A DNA stretch of 30,946 nt from Parvularcula sp039198765 (GTDB taxonomy: Bacteria; Pseudomonadota; Alphaproteobacteria; Caulobacterales; Parvularculaceae): positions 1 to 30,946 of the forward strand of contig JBCCTF010000022.1 of NCBI GenBank assembly GCA_039198765.1, read 5' to 3'. Positions 23,836 through 30,946 of the stretch are shown here, piece after piece (position 1 is the first letter of the stretch; each line of letters begins with the position of its first letter). The notes beneath the pieces were generated by a model, which did no database searches, was not told where the DNA came from, and worked only from the letters and a program-made list of their open reading frames with translations. The translations under genes and the position numbers were made by a program.

Positions 23836-24704
23836 GTGGAGGCGCCGCGCGTCTTGAGTTAGAGCGGCGTGCCTCCCAAGCCGCCGCGCGTCTGCCTGAC
23901 CTGTTGGCCGCTGCGCACCACGCGGCGGAAGTGGTCACCGCAGGTCGCCACCCGCGGCGTAAGCCAGGGCGCAGCGACACGTTCTGGCAGTTCCGCGACT
24001 ACGTTGTTGGCGATCCTCTGAACACGATCGATTGGCGGCAATCCGCACGCCTCGATAACCGGCTTCTCGTGCGTCAGACCGAGTGGGAGCAGCCTCAGAC
24101 GATGCTCCTCTGGTGCGGCGGCGGCGAAGACTTCGACTTCGCCGGAGAAGGCCGTGAGCCCAAGCGTTTCCGCGGCCAAGTGCTGTCCCTTGCCCTGGCG
24201 ATCCTCGCCCTGCGCGGCGGAGAGCGGGTTGGCCTTTGGGGCAGCGTGGAGCCCCCTCGCGCCGGAGTTCAGAACGTCCACGGATTGGCTGAGCAGCTCC
24301 TCGGCAAAGACATCCCCCTCTCCCTGGCCACTCCGCGGGAAGGCGCGACCGTGATCCTCGTCAGCGACTTTCATGCGCCCACGGACGAAGTGGCCGTCGC
24401 CTTCGAGAAAGTGCGCCACGCCCGCGGCCGGGCCATCGCCGTGGTCATCGAAGACCCCGCCGAGACCGACTTCCCCTTCCAAGGCTCCACCCAATTCGAA
24501 GGTGCCAAGCGCCAGACCCGCAAGTTCTTTGGCGAGGCCGGTGCTGTCCGCAGCGCTTATCTCAGCGAGCGCGAGGCGCATTTCGAAGCACTCCGCGCCG
24601 TTGCTCAGGGTGCTGACGAGACCATCGTCTTTCATCGCACCGATCAGCCTGTGACTCCGCTCCTCCTCTCGCTCGCCCAACGGATTGACGGAGGGCTGCT
24701 ATGA
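23832..24704 (+). CDS. DUF58 protein (MoxR partner)
   Basis: 290 residues, cytoplasmic. The DUF58 signature is clear: SDTFWQFRDYVVGDPLNTID followed by WRQSARLDNRLLVRQTEWEQ. The remainder resembles a VWA-like alpha/beta domain (MLLWCGGGEDFDF, GATVILVSDFHAPTDE) without a DxSxS metal site. Proteins of this kind are coded next to MoxR in most bacteria, but their reaction is not known. The start is GTG 23832, overlapping the moxR stop by 4 bases, and the end shares ATGA with the next gene, pointing to coupled translation in fixed ratio. Confidence 0.93.
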   Translation: MSGGAARLELERRASQAAARLPDLLAAAHHAAEVVTAGRHPRRKPGRSDTFWQFRDYVVGDPLNTIDWRQSARLDNRLLVRQTEWEQPQTMLLWCGGGEDFDFAGEGREPKRFRGQVLSLALAILALRGGERVGLWGSVEPPRAGVQNVHGLAEQLLGKDIPLSLATPREGATVILVSDFHAPTDEVAVAFEKVRHARGRAIAVVIEDPAETDFPFQGSTQFEGAKRQTRKFFGEAGAVRSAYLSEREAHFEALRAVAQGADETIVFHRTDQPVTPLLLSLAQRIDGGLL

Positions 24705-27310
24705 GTTTTGCGAGCCCCGCCATCCTCGCAGGCCTGTTGATCCTACCGCTGATCGTGTGGCTTCTGCGCGCTGTGCCCCCCGCGCCTGTGCGCCGGGCCT
24801 TTGGCGGGATGTTCTTTCTGGAGAAGCTCAACACACCGAAGCAACAGCCCGTTCGTACACCGCCGATTATCCTGATCATCCGCCTCCTGGCGTTCGCAGC
24901 GCTGATTATAGGCCTCGCAGGCCCTCGGCTCGGCGAACCCGTCGAGCAGCAAAGCGGCGATGTGACCATCGTCCTCGGCAACGGCTGGGACGCGGCGCAG
25001 CATTGGGAGGAGAGCCTCGATGCTGCACGACAGGCCATCGCAAAGTCGAACGGAACCGTCCGCCTGCTGACGACCACCGATGGCGTCTTGTCCGCCCCCT
25101 ATTCACCGCGCGCTGCGGAAGCTGCGCTGCGGAATATCAACGTCCAGGCAGCCTTGTCCGATTGGGACAAGGTTGCCGCGACCCTCGAAGGTACCGAGGC
25201 GCGCACCGTCCTCATCCCCGGCGGCACGGCGCAGACCGATGGGCTTTCGGCTCTCCGTGGTCCGCTCAGCGCGTATGTTTCTGAAGCGAATGTTGTGGCT
25301 CTTGGCATCCCACGTGTCACCGGCGACGCGGTCACCGTCACGCTCCACCGCACACGGAGCGATGCCGCAGGTAACTACACCGTCCGCGCTCTGAGCAAAG
25401 ACGGGCGCACGATCACCAGCGAGACAGCGGCCCTGGGCGTCGGCGAGGCGATGACGGAGGTCACCTACCGCCTCCCCCTCGCCCTCCGCAACGAAGTGGC
25501 GCGACTGAGCATCGACGGTGTGCGCAGCGCTGGCGCGGTGGCCCTCCTCGGCTCCTCCGCCCGCCGCACGCTTGCGGGCATCGTGTCCAACGGCAGCGAG
25601 ACCCTGCGCGAAGGCGGCTTCTACATCTCCCGAGCGCTCGCCCCCTCCGCAGCGGTTCTCGAAGGGGATGTCCGTTCACTGATGGGTGAAGAACCCGGCC
25701 TGATCATCCTCGACGATGTCGGCAACCTGCGCGGCGATGAGCGGGTGATGCTGGAGACGTTCGTGAAGCAGGGCGGCGTCCTCCTCCGCTTCTCGGGGCC
25801 GAACATGCTCTCGGCACGGAACAATCCGAATGACCCCTTGCTGACCGCGCCTCTGCTCGGCGGCGAACGTGCCCTCGGCGGCGCTCTTACCTGGGCTGAG
25901 CCGCAGCGCGTGGCATCGGTGGCGCAGGATAGCCCTCTGGGCGGGATCGCCTTGCGCGAAGAGATCGCCGTGCGTCGCCAGGTGCTGACCGAGCCGGGCG
26001 CTGCTGTCGATGTCTGGGCCAGCCTCGCCGACGGCACGCCCCTCATCACCGCCGCCCGCCGCGACCGCGGTCTCGTGGTCCTGGTCCATGTGAGCGCGGT
26101 GCCGACCTGGTCCGACCTGCCGGTCTCTGGCCTCTTCGCGGCGATCATGCAGCGCCTCGCGACCCTCGCCGAGACCGACCTCCGCCTCGACACCACCGAA
26201 GCTGGTGAGCCTCTGGCTGCGCAACGCCTCCTCGATGGACGAGGCCGCCTGATTGATCCGCCTGCGGACGCTCAGCCCCTCACCCCGGGCGAAGCTCTCC
26301 CTGGCCCGGGCCTCTACGGCGAGGGCGCGTCGGAGATCGCGGTCAACGCCTTCCAAGAGGAAACGCTTCGTGGCCTCACAGGCAGCGCACTGCCTCGGGG
26401 CACCCGCCTCATCACGCTCGAAGGGACGGGCGAGCGGGACCTGTCGGGCCTGTTCGTCGCCATCGCACTCACCCTCCTCGCTCTTGATGCATTGATCAGT
26501 ATGGGAAGCATTCCTTTCTTCCGCGCCGCAGCCACTGCGTGCTTCGTCGCTGTGTTCATGACGGCGACCGACGCCAACGCGCAGCTGCGCCCGCCGCTGC
26601 CAAGCCAGGCACAAGATGCCGCCCTCGCCCTGAGGTTCGCCTACGTAAAGACCGGCGACCGCGGCATCGACAGGATGAGCCAAGCGGGCCTCGCTGGCCT
26701 TACGCGGGAAGCGACCCGCCGAAGTGCGCTGGAACCATCAGCGCCCCAAGGCGTGGATCCTGACCGCGATGAATTGTCCGTCTACGCCCTGATCTACTGG
26801 CCCATCCGCGCTGGCCAACAGCCTCCGTCCGATGCAGCCCTGCAACGCCTCGAGGCGTTCATGGATGGTGGCGGCATGCTGATCATCGATACAGCAGATG
26901 GCACCTCACCGGGGCGCTCAGAAACCCTCCGCGATGTCCTCGGCCGGTTGGATGCGCCGCCGTTGGAGCCTCTCCCCGGTGACCACGTCGTTCTCTTCTC
27001 CTTCTACGCACTTGATGACCTTCCGGGCCGCAACTCTGGCGGTGAGGTTTGGGTGGAAACGCGCGGGGCGCTTGACGGGCGCCGTGACGGTGTGCCTTCG
27101 CTGATCGTCTCTGGCCGTGACTGGATCAGCGCTTGGGCTCTCGACGGCAACGGCATCCCCCTCCGCCCCGCTGGCCCTGGCGGCGAGGTGCGCCGTGAGT
27201 ATGCCTTCCGTGCAGGGATCAACATGGCGATGGTGGCCATCACCGGGAACTACAAAGCGGACCAAGCCGACGTGCAGACGATGCTCGACAATCTGGGGGC
27301 AGACAAATGA
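24701..27310 (+). CDS. BatA-N / DUF4159 membrane protein
   Basis: 869 residues. The N-terminus is the BatA type: a membrane segment at about 5-25, MFFLEKLNTP, and a second segment at about 52-72. The following part resembles a VWA domain but lacks DxSxS (VTIVLGNGWDAAQHW), so it has probably lost metal-dependent binding. Two further membrane segments lie at about 583-600 and 608-628, and the C-terminus (about 641-865) is a DUF4159 domain: RFAYVKTGDRGIDRMSQAGL, SVYALIYWPI, GGGMLIIDTADG. The DUF4159 part is likely periplasmic. It overlaps both neighbours by 4 bases (ATGA at each end). Function is unknown; by analogy with Bat proteins it would be a membrane partner of MoxR. Confidence 0.92.
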   Translation: MSFASPAILAGLLILPLIVWLLRAVPPAPVRRAFGGMFFLEKLNTPKQQPVRTPPIILIIRLLAFAALIIGLAGPRLGEPVEQQSGDVTIVLGNGWDAAQHWEESLDAARQAIAKSNGTVRLLTTTDGVLSAPYSPRAAEAALRNINVQAALSDWDKVAATLEGTEARTVLIPGGTAQTDGLSALRGPLSAYVSEANVVALGIPRVTGDAVTVTLHRTRSDAAGNYTVRALSKDGRTITSETAALGVGEAMTEVTYRLPLALRNEVARLSIDGVRSAGAVALLGSSARRTLAGIVSNGSETLREGGFYISRALAPSAAVLEGDVRSLMGEEPGLIILDDVGNLRGDERVMLETFVKQGGVLLRFSGPNMLSARNNPNDPLLTAPLLGGERALGGALTWAEPQRVASVAQDSPLGGIALREEIAVRRQVLTEPGAAVDVWASLADGTPLITAARRDRGLVVLVHVSAVPTWSDLPVSGLFAAIMQRLATLAETDLRLDTTEAGEPLAAQRLLDGRGRLIDPPADAQPLTPGEALPGPGLYGEGASEIAVNAFQEETLRGLTGSALPRGTRLITLEGTGERDLSGLFVAIALTLLALDALISMGSIPFFRAAATACFVAVFMTATDANAQLRPPLPSQAQDAALALRFAYVKTGDRGIDRMSQAGLAGLTREATRRSALEPSAPQGVDPDRDELSVYALIYWPIRAGQQPPSDAALQRLEAFMDGGGMLIIDTADGTSPGRSETLRDVLGRLDAPPLEPLPGDHVVLFSFYALDDLPGRNSGGEVWVETRGALDGRRDGVPSLIVSGRDWISAWALDGNGIPLRPAGPGGEVRREYAFRAGINMAMVAITGNYKADQADVQTMLDNLGADK

Positions 27311-29439
27311 TGGGCTACGGCTTTGACCCCCTACTCCCCTACAGCGTCATTGCGGTGCTGGTCGGACTTGGTCTGATCACTGCTTTCCTCCGGGTGCGGA
27401 TGGCACCTCTCGGGGCGTTTGTTCGTGTTCTTGCAACGCTCGTGGCAGGATTGTTCCTGCTTGGCCCTGAGAGCATTCAGCAAACCTACAACAGCTTGCG
27501 TGACCAGGCGCTGATCCTGCTTGATGATAGCGGGAGCATGAAGCTCGCGGGCCGCGATACGCTTCGGGATGAGGCCGCTGAACGGTTGAAGGCTCAGCTT
27601 GAAGAGCAGGGTACGGAGGTTGTCACCGCGCGCTTTGGTGATGAGGTAACCAGCGACCTCGCCCAGGGCCTTGCCGAAGGTCTGGCGGGTACGGAGCGTA
27701 GCCAGCTTTCCGGCGTCTTCGTTCTCACTGACGGGCGGATCAGCAGCGTTGAGGAAGCCGCGAGCACCCCGCTCCCGGCTCCGCTGCACGCGATGATCGT
27801 TGGCGATCCTTCGCGGGAAAAAGACCGCCATTTAAGTTGGGTCTCTGCCCCACGCTTCGGCCTTGTGGGCGAGCCGATGCGGCTACAGCTTCGGATCGAC
27901 GATACAGAGAACACCGCCCTTCTTCCGCTGACGCTGCGGATCGATGGCGAAATCCTCCTCACACAGAACGTGCCGACCGGCGAAGTGGTGACGATTGACG
28001 TGCCGATTGACCGGCCTGGTGAGCGGGTGGTGGATGTCTCGATCCCCGCTGCCCCCGATGAACTTAGTACCCGGAACAATGGCGTGACCGCAGAGGTGAA
28101 CATCATCCGCGACCGGCTCCGCGTGCTGCTGATCTCAGGCGAGCCCCATGCGGGCGAGCGCGTATGGCGCAACGTTCTGAAATCGGACCCGGCCGTAGAC
28201 CTCGTCCACTTCACTATTCTGAAGCCTGCGGACAAATATGCCGCCGCAAGCGATGATGAGCTGAACCTGATCCCCTTCCCCAGCCGTGAGTTGTTTCTTG
28301 AGAAGCTCAAGCACTTCAACGTCGTTATTTTTGATCGGTACACGTACCGCGGTGTCATCACGTCCTTCGAACTGGCCGAGGTCGCCCGCTACGTTGAGCA
28401 AGGTGGTGCGGTGTTGATCGCTGCTGGGCCAGAGCTCGCTATGGAGGGCAGCCTCGCGGCGCAACCGAACCTTAGCTACATCCTACCCGCAACGCCCACC
28501 GGCGCGGCGGTGGAGACACCCTACGTCCCCACACTGACGGATGTCGGACTGCGCCATCCGATCACCGCACCGCTTGAAGGGCGTGATGAATGGGGCCGCT
28601 GGCTCCGCCGCATTCCTGCCGAGGCACGCCGTGGTCAGGTGCTGATGGAAGCGGGAGAAGATGCGCCGCTCCTCGTCACCCAACGCCTCGGTGATGGCCG
28701 CATCGCGATGATGTTGTCCGATCACCTCTGGCTGTGGGCGCGGGGCTTTGACGGCGGTGGTCCGCATAGGGAGTTTCTCCGTCGCCTTGTCCACTGGCTC
28801 ATGGCTGAACCTGAGCTTGAGGAAGAATCGCTCAGCGCCGCCCTCGCGGAAGATGGCACACTGACGATCACGCGGCGCAGCCTGTCCGAGGACGTCGGCC
28901 CGGTGACCATTCGCCGTGAAGGAGCGCCTACGGAGCAAATCGCCCTCGAAGAGCAGGGCAGCGGTTCTTACAGCGCCTCCATGCCCGAGGTCGACGCCGA
29001 CCTCGTGCGGCTTGAGACAACCCTGGCGGATGGCCGCGTCCTCAACGCAGCTGCTGTCCGCGCGCGTGGACAGAGCCCTGAATTCGCCGCCGTCACCTCC
29101 TCATCCGAGGCTGCGGCGCAGGTTGTGGCGACAAGTGGCGGGGGCATTTTCGCGATCACGAGACCAGGAGACGCCAACATAGGCCTCCGCACCGTTCGGG
29201 CAGACCGAGGCACGAAGGCCGGCCGCGGCTGGGCAGGTTTGACACCTCGGCGTGCCCGCGCCGTCCTCTCTGAAGCCCGGGATGCGGCACTCCCGCGCTG
29301 GGTTTTCGCCCTGGCAGCGGGCGGATTCACCTTCTTCGCGTGGCTTCTCGAGAGCGGCAGACTGACGCTACGCATTGGCTCTTCACAAGGGCGTGAGGAT
29401 GGTTACCGCGCCAGTGGGGTGACAAACCCTGCGTCTTGA
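27307..29439 (+). CDS. Membrane protein with VWA-type metal site, last gene of the MoxR operon
   Basis: 710 residues. Two membrane segments at the N-terminus (about 11-28 and 36-53) are followed by LLDDSGSM, with Asp73, Ser75 and Ser77 forming the DxSxS half of a metal-ion-dependent adhesion site. The middle has beta-rich repeats and a class I glutamine-amidotransferase-like fold (RLRVLLISGEPHAGERVWRN, GGAVLIAAGPELAM) without its catalytic Cys. A last membrane segment (WVFALAAGGFTFFAWLL) is near the C-terminus. It would expose a large domain on one side of the membrane and be the metal-binding VWA partner in the complex, in contrast with the degenerate VWA of the gene before it. ATGATG start, with ATGA overlapping the previous stop. 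Confidence 0.88.
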   Translation: MMGYGFDPLLPYSVIAVLVGLGLITAFLRVRMAPLGAFVRVLATLVAGLFLLGPESIQQTYNSLRDQALILLDDSGSMKLAGRDTLRDEAAERLKAQLEEQGTEVVTARFGDEVTSDLAQGLAEGLAGTERSQLSGVFVLTDGRISSVEEAASTPLPAPLHAMIVGDPSREKDRHLSWVSAPRFGLVGEPMRLQLRIDDTENTALLPLTLRIDGEILLTQNVPTGEVVTIDVPIDRPGERVVDVSIPAAPDELSTRNNGVTAEVNIIRDRLRVLLISGEPHAGERVWRNVLKSDPAVDLVHFTILKPADKYAAASDDELNLIPFPSRELFLEKLKHFNVVIFDRYTYRGVITSFELAEVARYVEQGGAVLIAAGPELAMEGSLAAQPNLSYILPATPTGAAVETPYVPTLTDVGLRHPITAPLEGRDEWGRWLRRIPAEARRGQVLMEAGEDAPLLVTQRLGDGRIAMMLSDHLWLWARGFDGGGPHREFLRRLVHWLMAEPELEEESLSAALAEDGTLTITRRSLSEDVGPVTIRREGAPTEQIALEEQGSGSYSASMPEVDADLVRLETTLADGRVLNAAAVRARGQSPEFAAVTSSSEAAAQVVATSGGGIFAITRPGDANIGLRTVRADRGTKAGRGWAGLTPRRARAVLSEARDAALPRWVFALAAGGFTFFAWLLESGRLTLRIGSSQGREDGYRASGVTNPAS

Positions 29440-29476
29440 TGCAGCATCTCCTTAAGTTTGGCTGGGGAGCGAAACG

Positions 29477-29689
29477 ATGAAGCGCGTGTTGAGCATCAGT
29501 GTTTTGGCAGGTTGCGCCCTCGCAGTTGAGGGATGCGCCTCCGTTGCTGGCGGGGCGAAAGCCACCGGCAGAGCCGCTCTCCGCGCCGCTGGCGTCCAGA
29601 CGGCAAGCCCCCAAGAGACCGAAACCGCCCAGAACGCCGACAAAGCGCACTGGTCGGAAGAATGGGTTTGGGAAGGCGATAAGCGTTAA
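29477..29689 (+). CDS. Small putative lipoprotein
   Basis: 70 residues. A Sec signal (MKRVLSISVLAGCALA) ends at a lipobox-like VEGC (Cys20), with Glu at an unusual place; the LAGC at residues 10-13 is a better lipobox but would leave a very short signal. The mature part has ASVAGGAKATGRAALRAA and an acidic, Trp-containing tail. GGGGAG precedes the ATG by 7 bases. I do not recognise the family. It follows the MoxR operon after 37 bases and precedes xerC, so it might belong to either transcript. Confidence 0.68.
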   Translation: MKRVLSISVLAGCALAVEGCASVAGGAKATGRAALRAAGVQTASPQETETAQNADKAHWSEEWVWEGDKR

Positions 29690-29692
29690 CGC
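29683..29692. promoter_or_regulatory. Palindrome GCGTTAACGC over the stop of the small lipoprotein gene
   Basis: A perfect 10-base palindrome at the end of the gene, 34 bases before xerC. Its core GTTAAC also occurs before ccrM and smc. It could be a binding site for a dimeric regulator of xerC, or chance. Confidence 0.25.
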
Positions 29693-29725
29693 CGCCTTTA
29701 GAGCCGCACCTCTTTCTTGAGGCCT

Positions 29726-30682
29726 GTGACCACCCCGTTTGATCAGCTGATGGCCCGGTTTCTCGACGCGATGCGCGGGGAACGACGCTGCTCACCTTAT
29801 ACCCTGCGAAACTACGAGGCAGCGCTGCGTGAGTTCGGCAGCTTCATGACAGGACACCTGGGCGAAGCGCCAACGGCGCAGCATCTCAATACCCTGAAAA
29901 CACGGGACTATCGCGCGTTTCTCGCCAGCCGCCATCGCGAGGGGTTGGACCCCGCGACCGTGCGCCTGGAGCTTTCGGCGATCCGCAGCTTCTTTCGCTA
30001 TTGGGACCGGCTCGACGTGCTTTCATCGGCGGCGCTGATGGCCCTCAAGTCGCCCAAACGCCGCGCGGTTCTCCCGCGACCCGTGAGCGCAGCGTCAGCC
30101 GACGCCCTCATCGAAGCAGCATCCCAAGGCACCGAAGGTCCTGCATGGACAGCCAGCCGGGACGCTGCGCTTTTTGCGCTGCTTTACGGCGCAGGCCTGC
30201 GGATCAGCGAAGCTCTCGGGCTGCCTTGGCGCGCGGACGGATCTGTCCTTCGCATTCACGGCAAAGGCAGCAAGATGCGCGATGTGCCGCTGCTGCCAGC
30301 CGTCTCCAGCGCGTTGGACAGCTACAAAGCCGCCCTTCTCGCAGAAGACCCGCTCGCCGGCGAAGACCCAAACGCACCGCTGTTTCGCGGAGTCCGTGGG
30401 GGTCGACTGTCCCCGAGTGTAGCCCAGAAGCGCATGCGCGATTTGCGCAGCCTCGTTGGGCTCCCTGACAGCGCGACGCCCCACGCCCTACGGCACGCCT
30501 TTGCCACGGAACTCCTGGCTTCAGGCGCGGACCTCAGGACTATCCAGGAACTGCTCGGCCATGCGTCGCTCGCATCGACCCAGCGCTACACAGCTGTGGA
30601 TCCGGCCCGACTGGCAACCGAGCATCGACGGGCGCATCCTCGCGCCTCGGCTCGGTCAGCGTCGGGGAGACCTCGCGGTTAG
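29726..30682 (+). CDS. xerC: Tyrosine recombinase XerC
   Basis: 318 residues. The full catalytic set is present: Arg in GAGLRISEALGL, Lys in HGKGSKMRDVPL, His and Arg in HALRHAFATEL, His in LLGHASLASTQRYT, and the nucleophilic Tyr in RYTAVD. The N-terminal SAM-like domain begins with FLDAMRGERRCSPYTLRNYE. With XerD it resolves chromosome dimers at dif. Start: GTG 29726 is preferred (GAGG just upstream), but TTG 29717 or ATG 29749 are possible. It lies in a window with SMC, CcrM and MutY, and no phage or integron genes adjoin it, so it is the housekeeping enzyme rather than an integrase. Confidence 0.93.
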   Translation: MTTPFDQLMARFLDAMRGERRCSPYTLRNYEAALREFGSFMTGHLGEAPTAQHLNTLKTRDYRAFLASRHREGLDPATVRLELSAIRSFFRYWDRLDVLSSAALMALKSPKRRAVLPRPVSAASADALIEAASQGTEGPAWTASRDAALFALLYGAGLRISEALGLPWRADGSVLRIHGKGSKMRDVPLLPAVSSALDSYKAALLAEDPLAGEDPNAPLFRGVRGGRLSPSVAQKRMRDLRSLVGLPDSATPHALRHAFATELLASGADLRTIQELLGHASLASTQRYTAVDPARLATEHRRAHPRASARSASGRPRG

Positions 30683-30863
30683 GTTGTGGTGGAGCGGAGG
30701 CCAGATGAGCCTCGAGTTCCGTCAAAGCGGCATCCATCCGCTCTGCAACACTTTCAATTCCGTGGGCGCGAAAGAACGCTTCGAGCCTCACCATCTGTTC
30801 CAGCGCTGGCATCACCAAGGCAGGAACGTCAACATCAGCACGCGGCACAGTAGGACTGGTCAT
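30540..30863 (-). CDS. Doubtful hypothetical protein, tail-to-tail with xerC
   Basis: 107 residues. The first 60 residues (30683-30863) lie outside xerC and read as a plausible helical protein (ALVMPALEQMVRLEAFFRAH, MDAALTELEAHL). The rest runs antisense through the last 143 bases of xerC and is Pro/Arg-rich, as shadow frames are. It may be a real short gene whose 3' end overlaps xerC. No family is recognised and the ribosome site (GGGTAA) is weak. Confidence 0.38.
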   Translation of the reverse strand: MTSPTVPRADVDVPALVMPALEQMVRLEAFFRAHGIESVAERMDAALTELEAHLASAPPQPNREVSPTLTEPRREDAPVDARLPVGPDPQLCSAGSMRATHGRAVPG

Positions 30864-30904
30864 GAGCTTACCCGTAAGTTGAACTGGAAAATCGGCTGCG
30901 CGAG

Positions 30905-30946
30905 CTAATCGGCGATATCTCTAGGATCGAAAACAAGATCGTTATT
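30905..30946 (-). CDS. Possible 3' end of a minus-strand gene entering from the right
   Basis: Read on the minus strand from the window edge, 13 codons (NNDLVFDPRDIAD) end at TAG (30905-30907), 41 bases before the start of the doubtful hypothetical gene. Too short to assign. Confidence 0.2.
   Translation of the reverse strand, partial: NNDLVFDPRDIAD

Noticed and set aside
29726..30682. Phage or integron integrase marking a mobile element
   Set aside because: Length and motifs fit XerC, neighbours are housekeeping genes, and no attachment repeats or phage genes are seen.

Overview
The window looks like a chromosomal piece of a GC-rich alphaproteobacterium. It carries CcrM (the GANTC methyltransferase typical of this class) next to rnhB, then mutY, a DUF721/DciA gene, a dsbA-like gene and smc, an order I associate with Caulobacter relatives. 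A VPLPA-type C-terminal sorting signal and a GTTC-N7-GTTC LexA-type box also fit. I would guess a marine Hyphomonadaceae/Parvularculaceae-like organism, but the family is inference.

Layout. 1-4340: a giant acidic repeat protein (nine 110-111-residue Ig/cadherin-like repeats plus a C-terminal RTX block) followed by a small exported protein with a C-terminal sorting signal and a strong terminator. The first 264 bases encode an AT-richer response-regulator receiver fragment joined in frame to the repeats, most likely a chimeric joint in the assembly. 4349-5890: an acyl-CoA synthetase on the minus strand. 5891-6402: no intact gene, but a frameshifted and internally deleted mscL remnant and a hairpin terminator. 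6403-7521: an exported protein of unknown function, minus strand. 7640-10858: a MATE transporter, a PA0069-type radical SAM protein with a LexA-type box 4 bp before its start, and RNase HII.

10956-19486: DNA methylation, repair and chromosome upkeep: ccrM, mutY (tail-to-tail, overlapping by 20 nt), a DciA-like helicase loader, a thiol-disulfide lipoprotein, a VOC protein, smc, and the tRNA CCA/poly(A) polymerase-family gene (tail-to-tail with smc, overlapping by 12 nt). The upstream regions of ccrM and smc both carry GTTAAC plus GANTC, suggesting shared cell-cycle control. 18290-22671 is a minus-strand run: sppA, a terminator, then DUF1285, Nudix CoA pyrophosphatase and CCA/PcnB packed head to tail.

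22858-29439: a four-gene operon with 4-nt overlaps at each joint: MoxR AAA+ ATPase, DUF58 protein, a BatA-N/DUF4159 membrane protein, and a membrane protein with a VWA metal site. This MoxR/VWA machine of unknown substrate is the best candidate here for a poorly described system. 29477-30946: a small putative lipoprotein, xerC, a doubtful minus-strand ORF, and possibly the last codons of another minus-strand gene.
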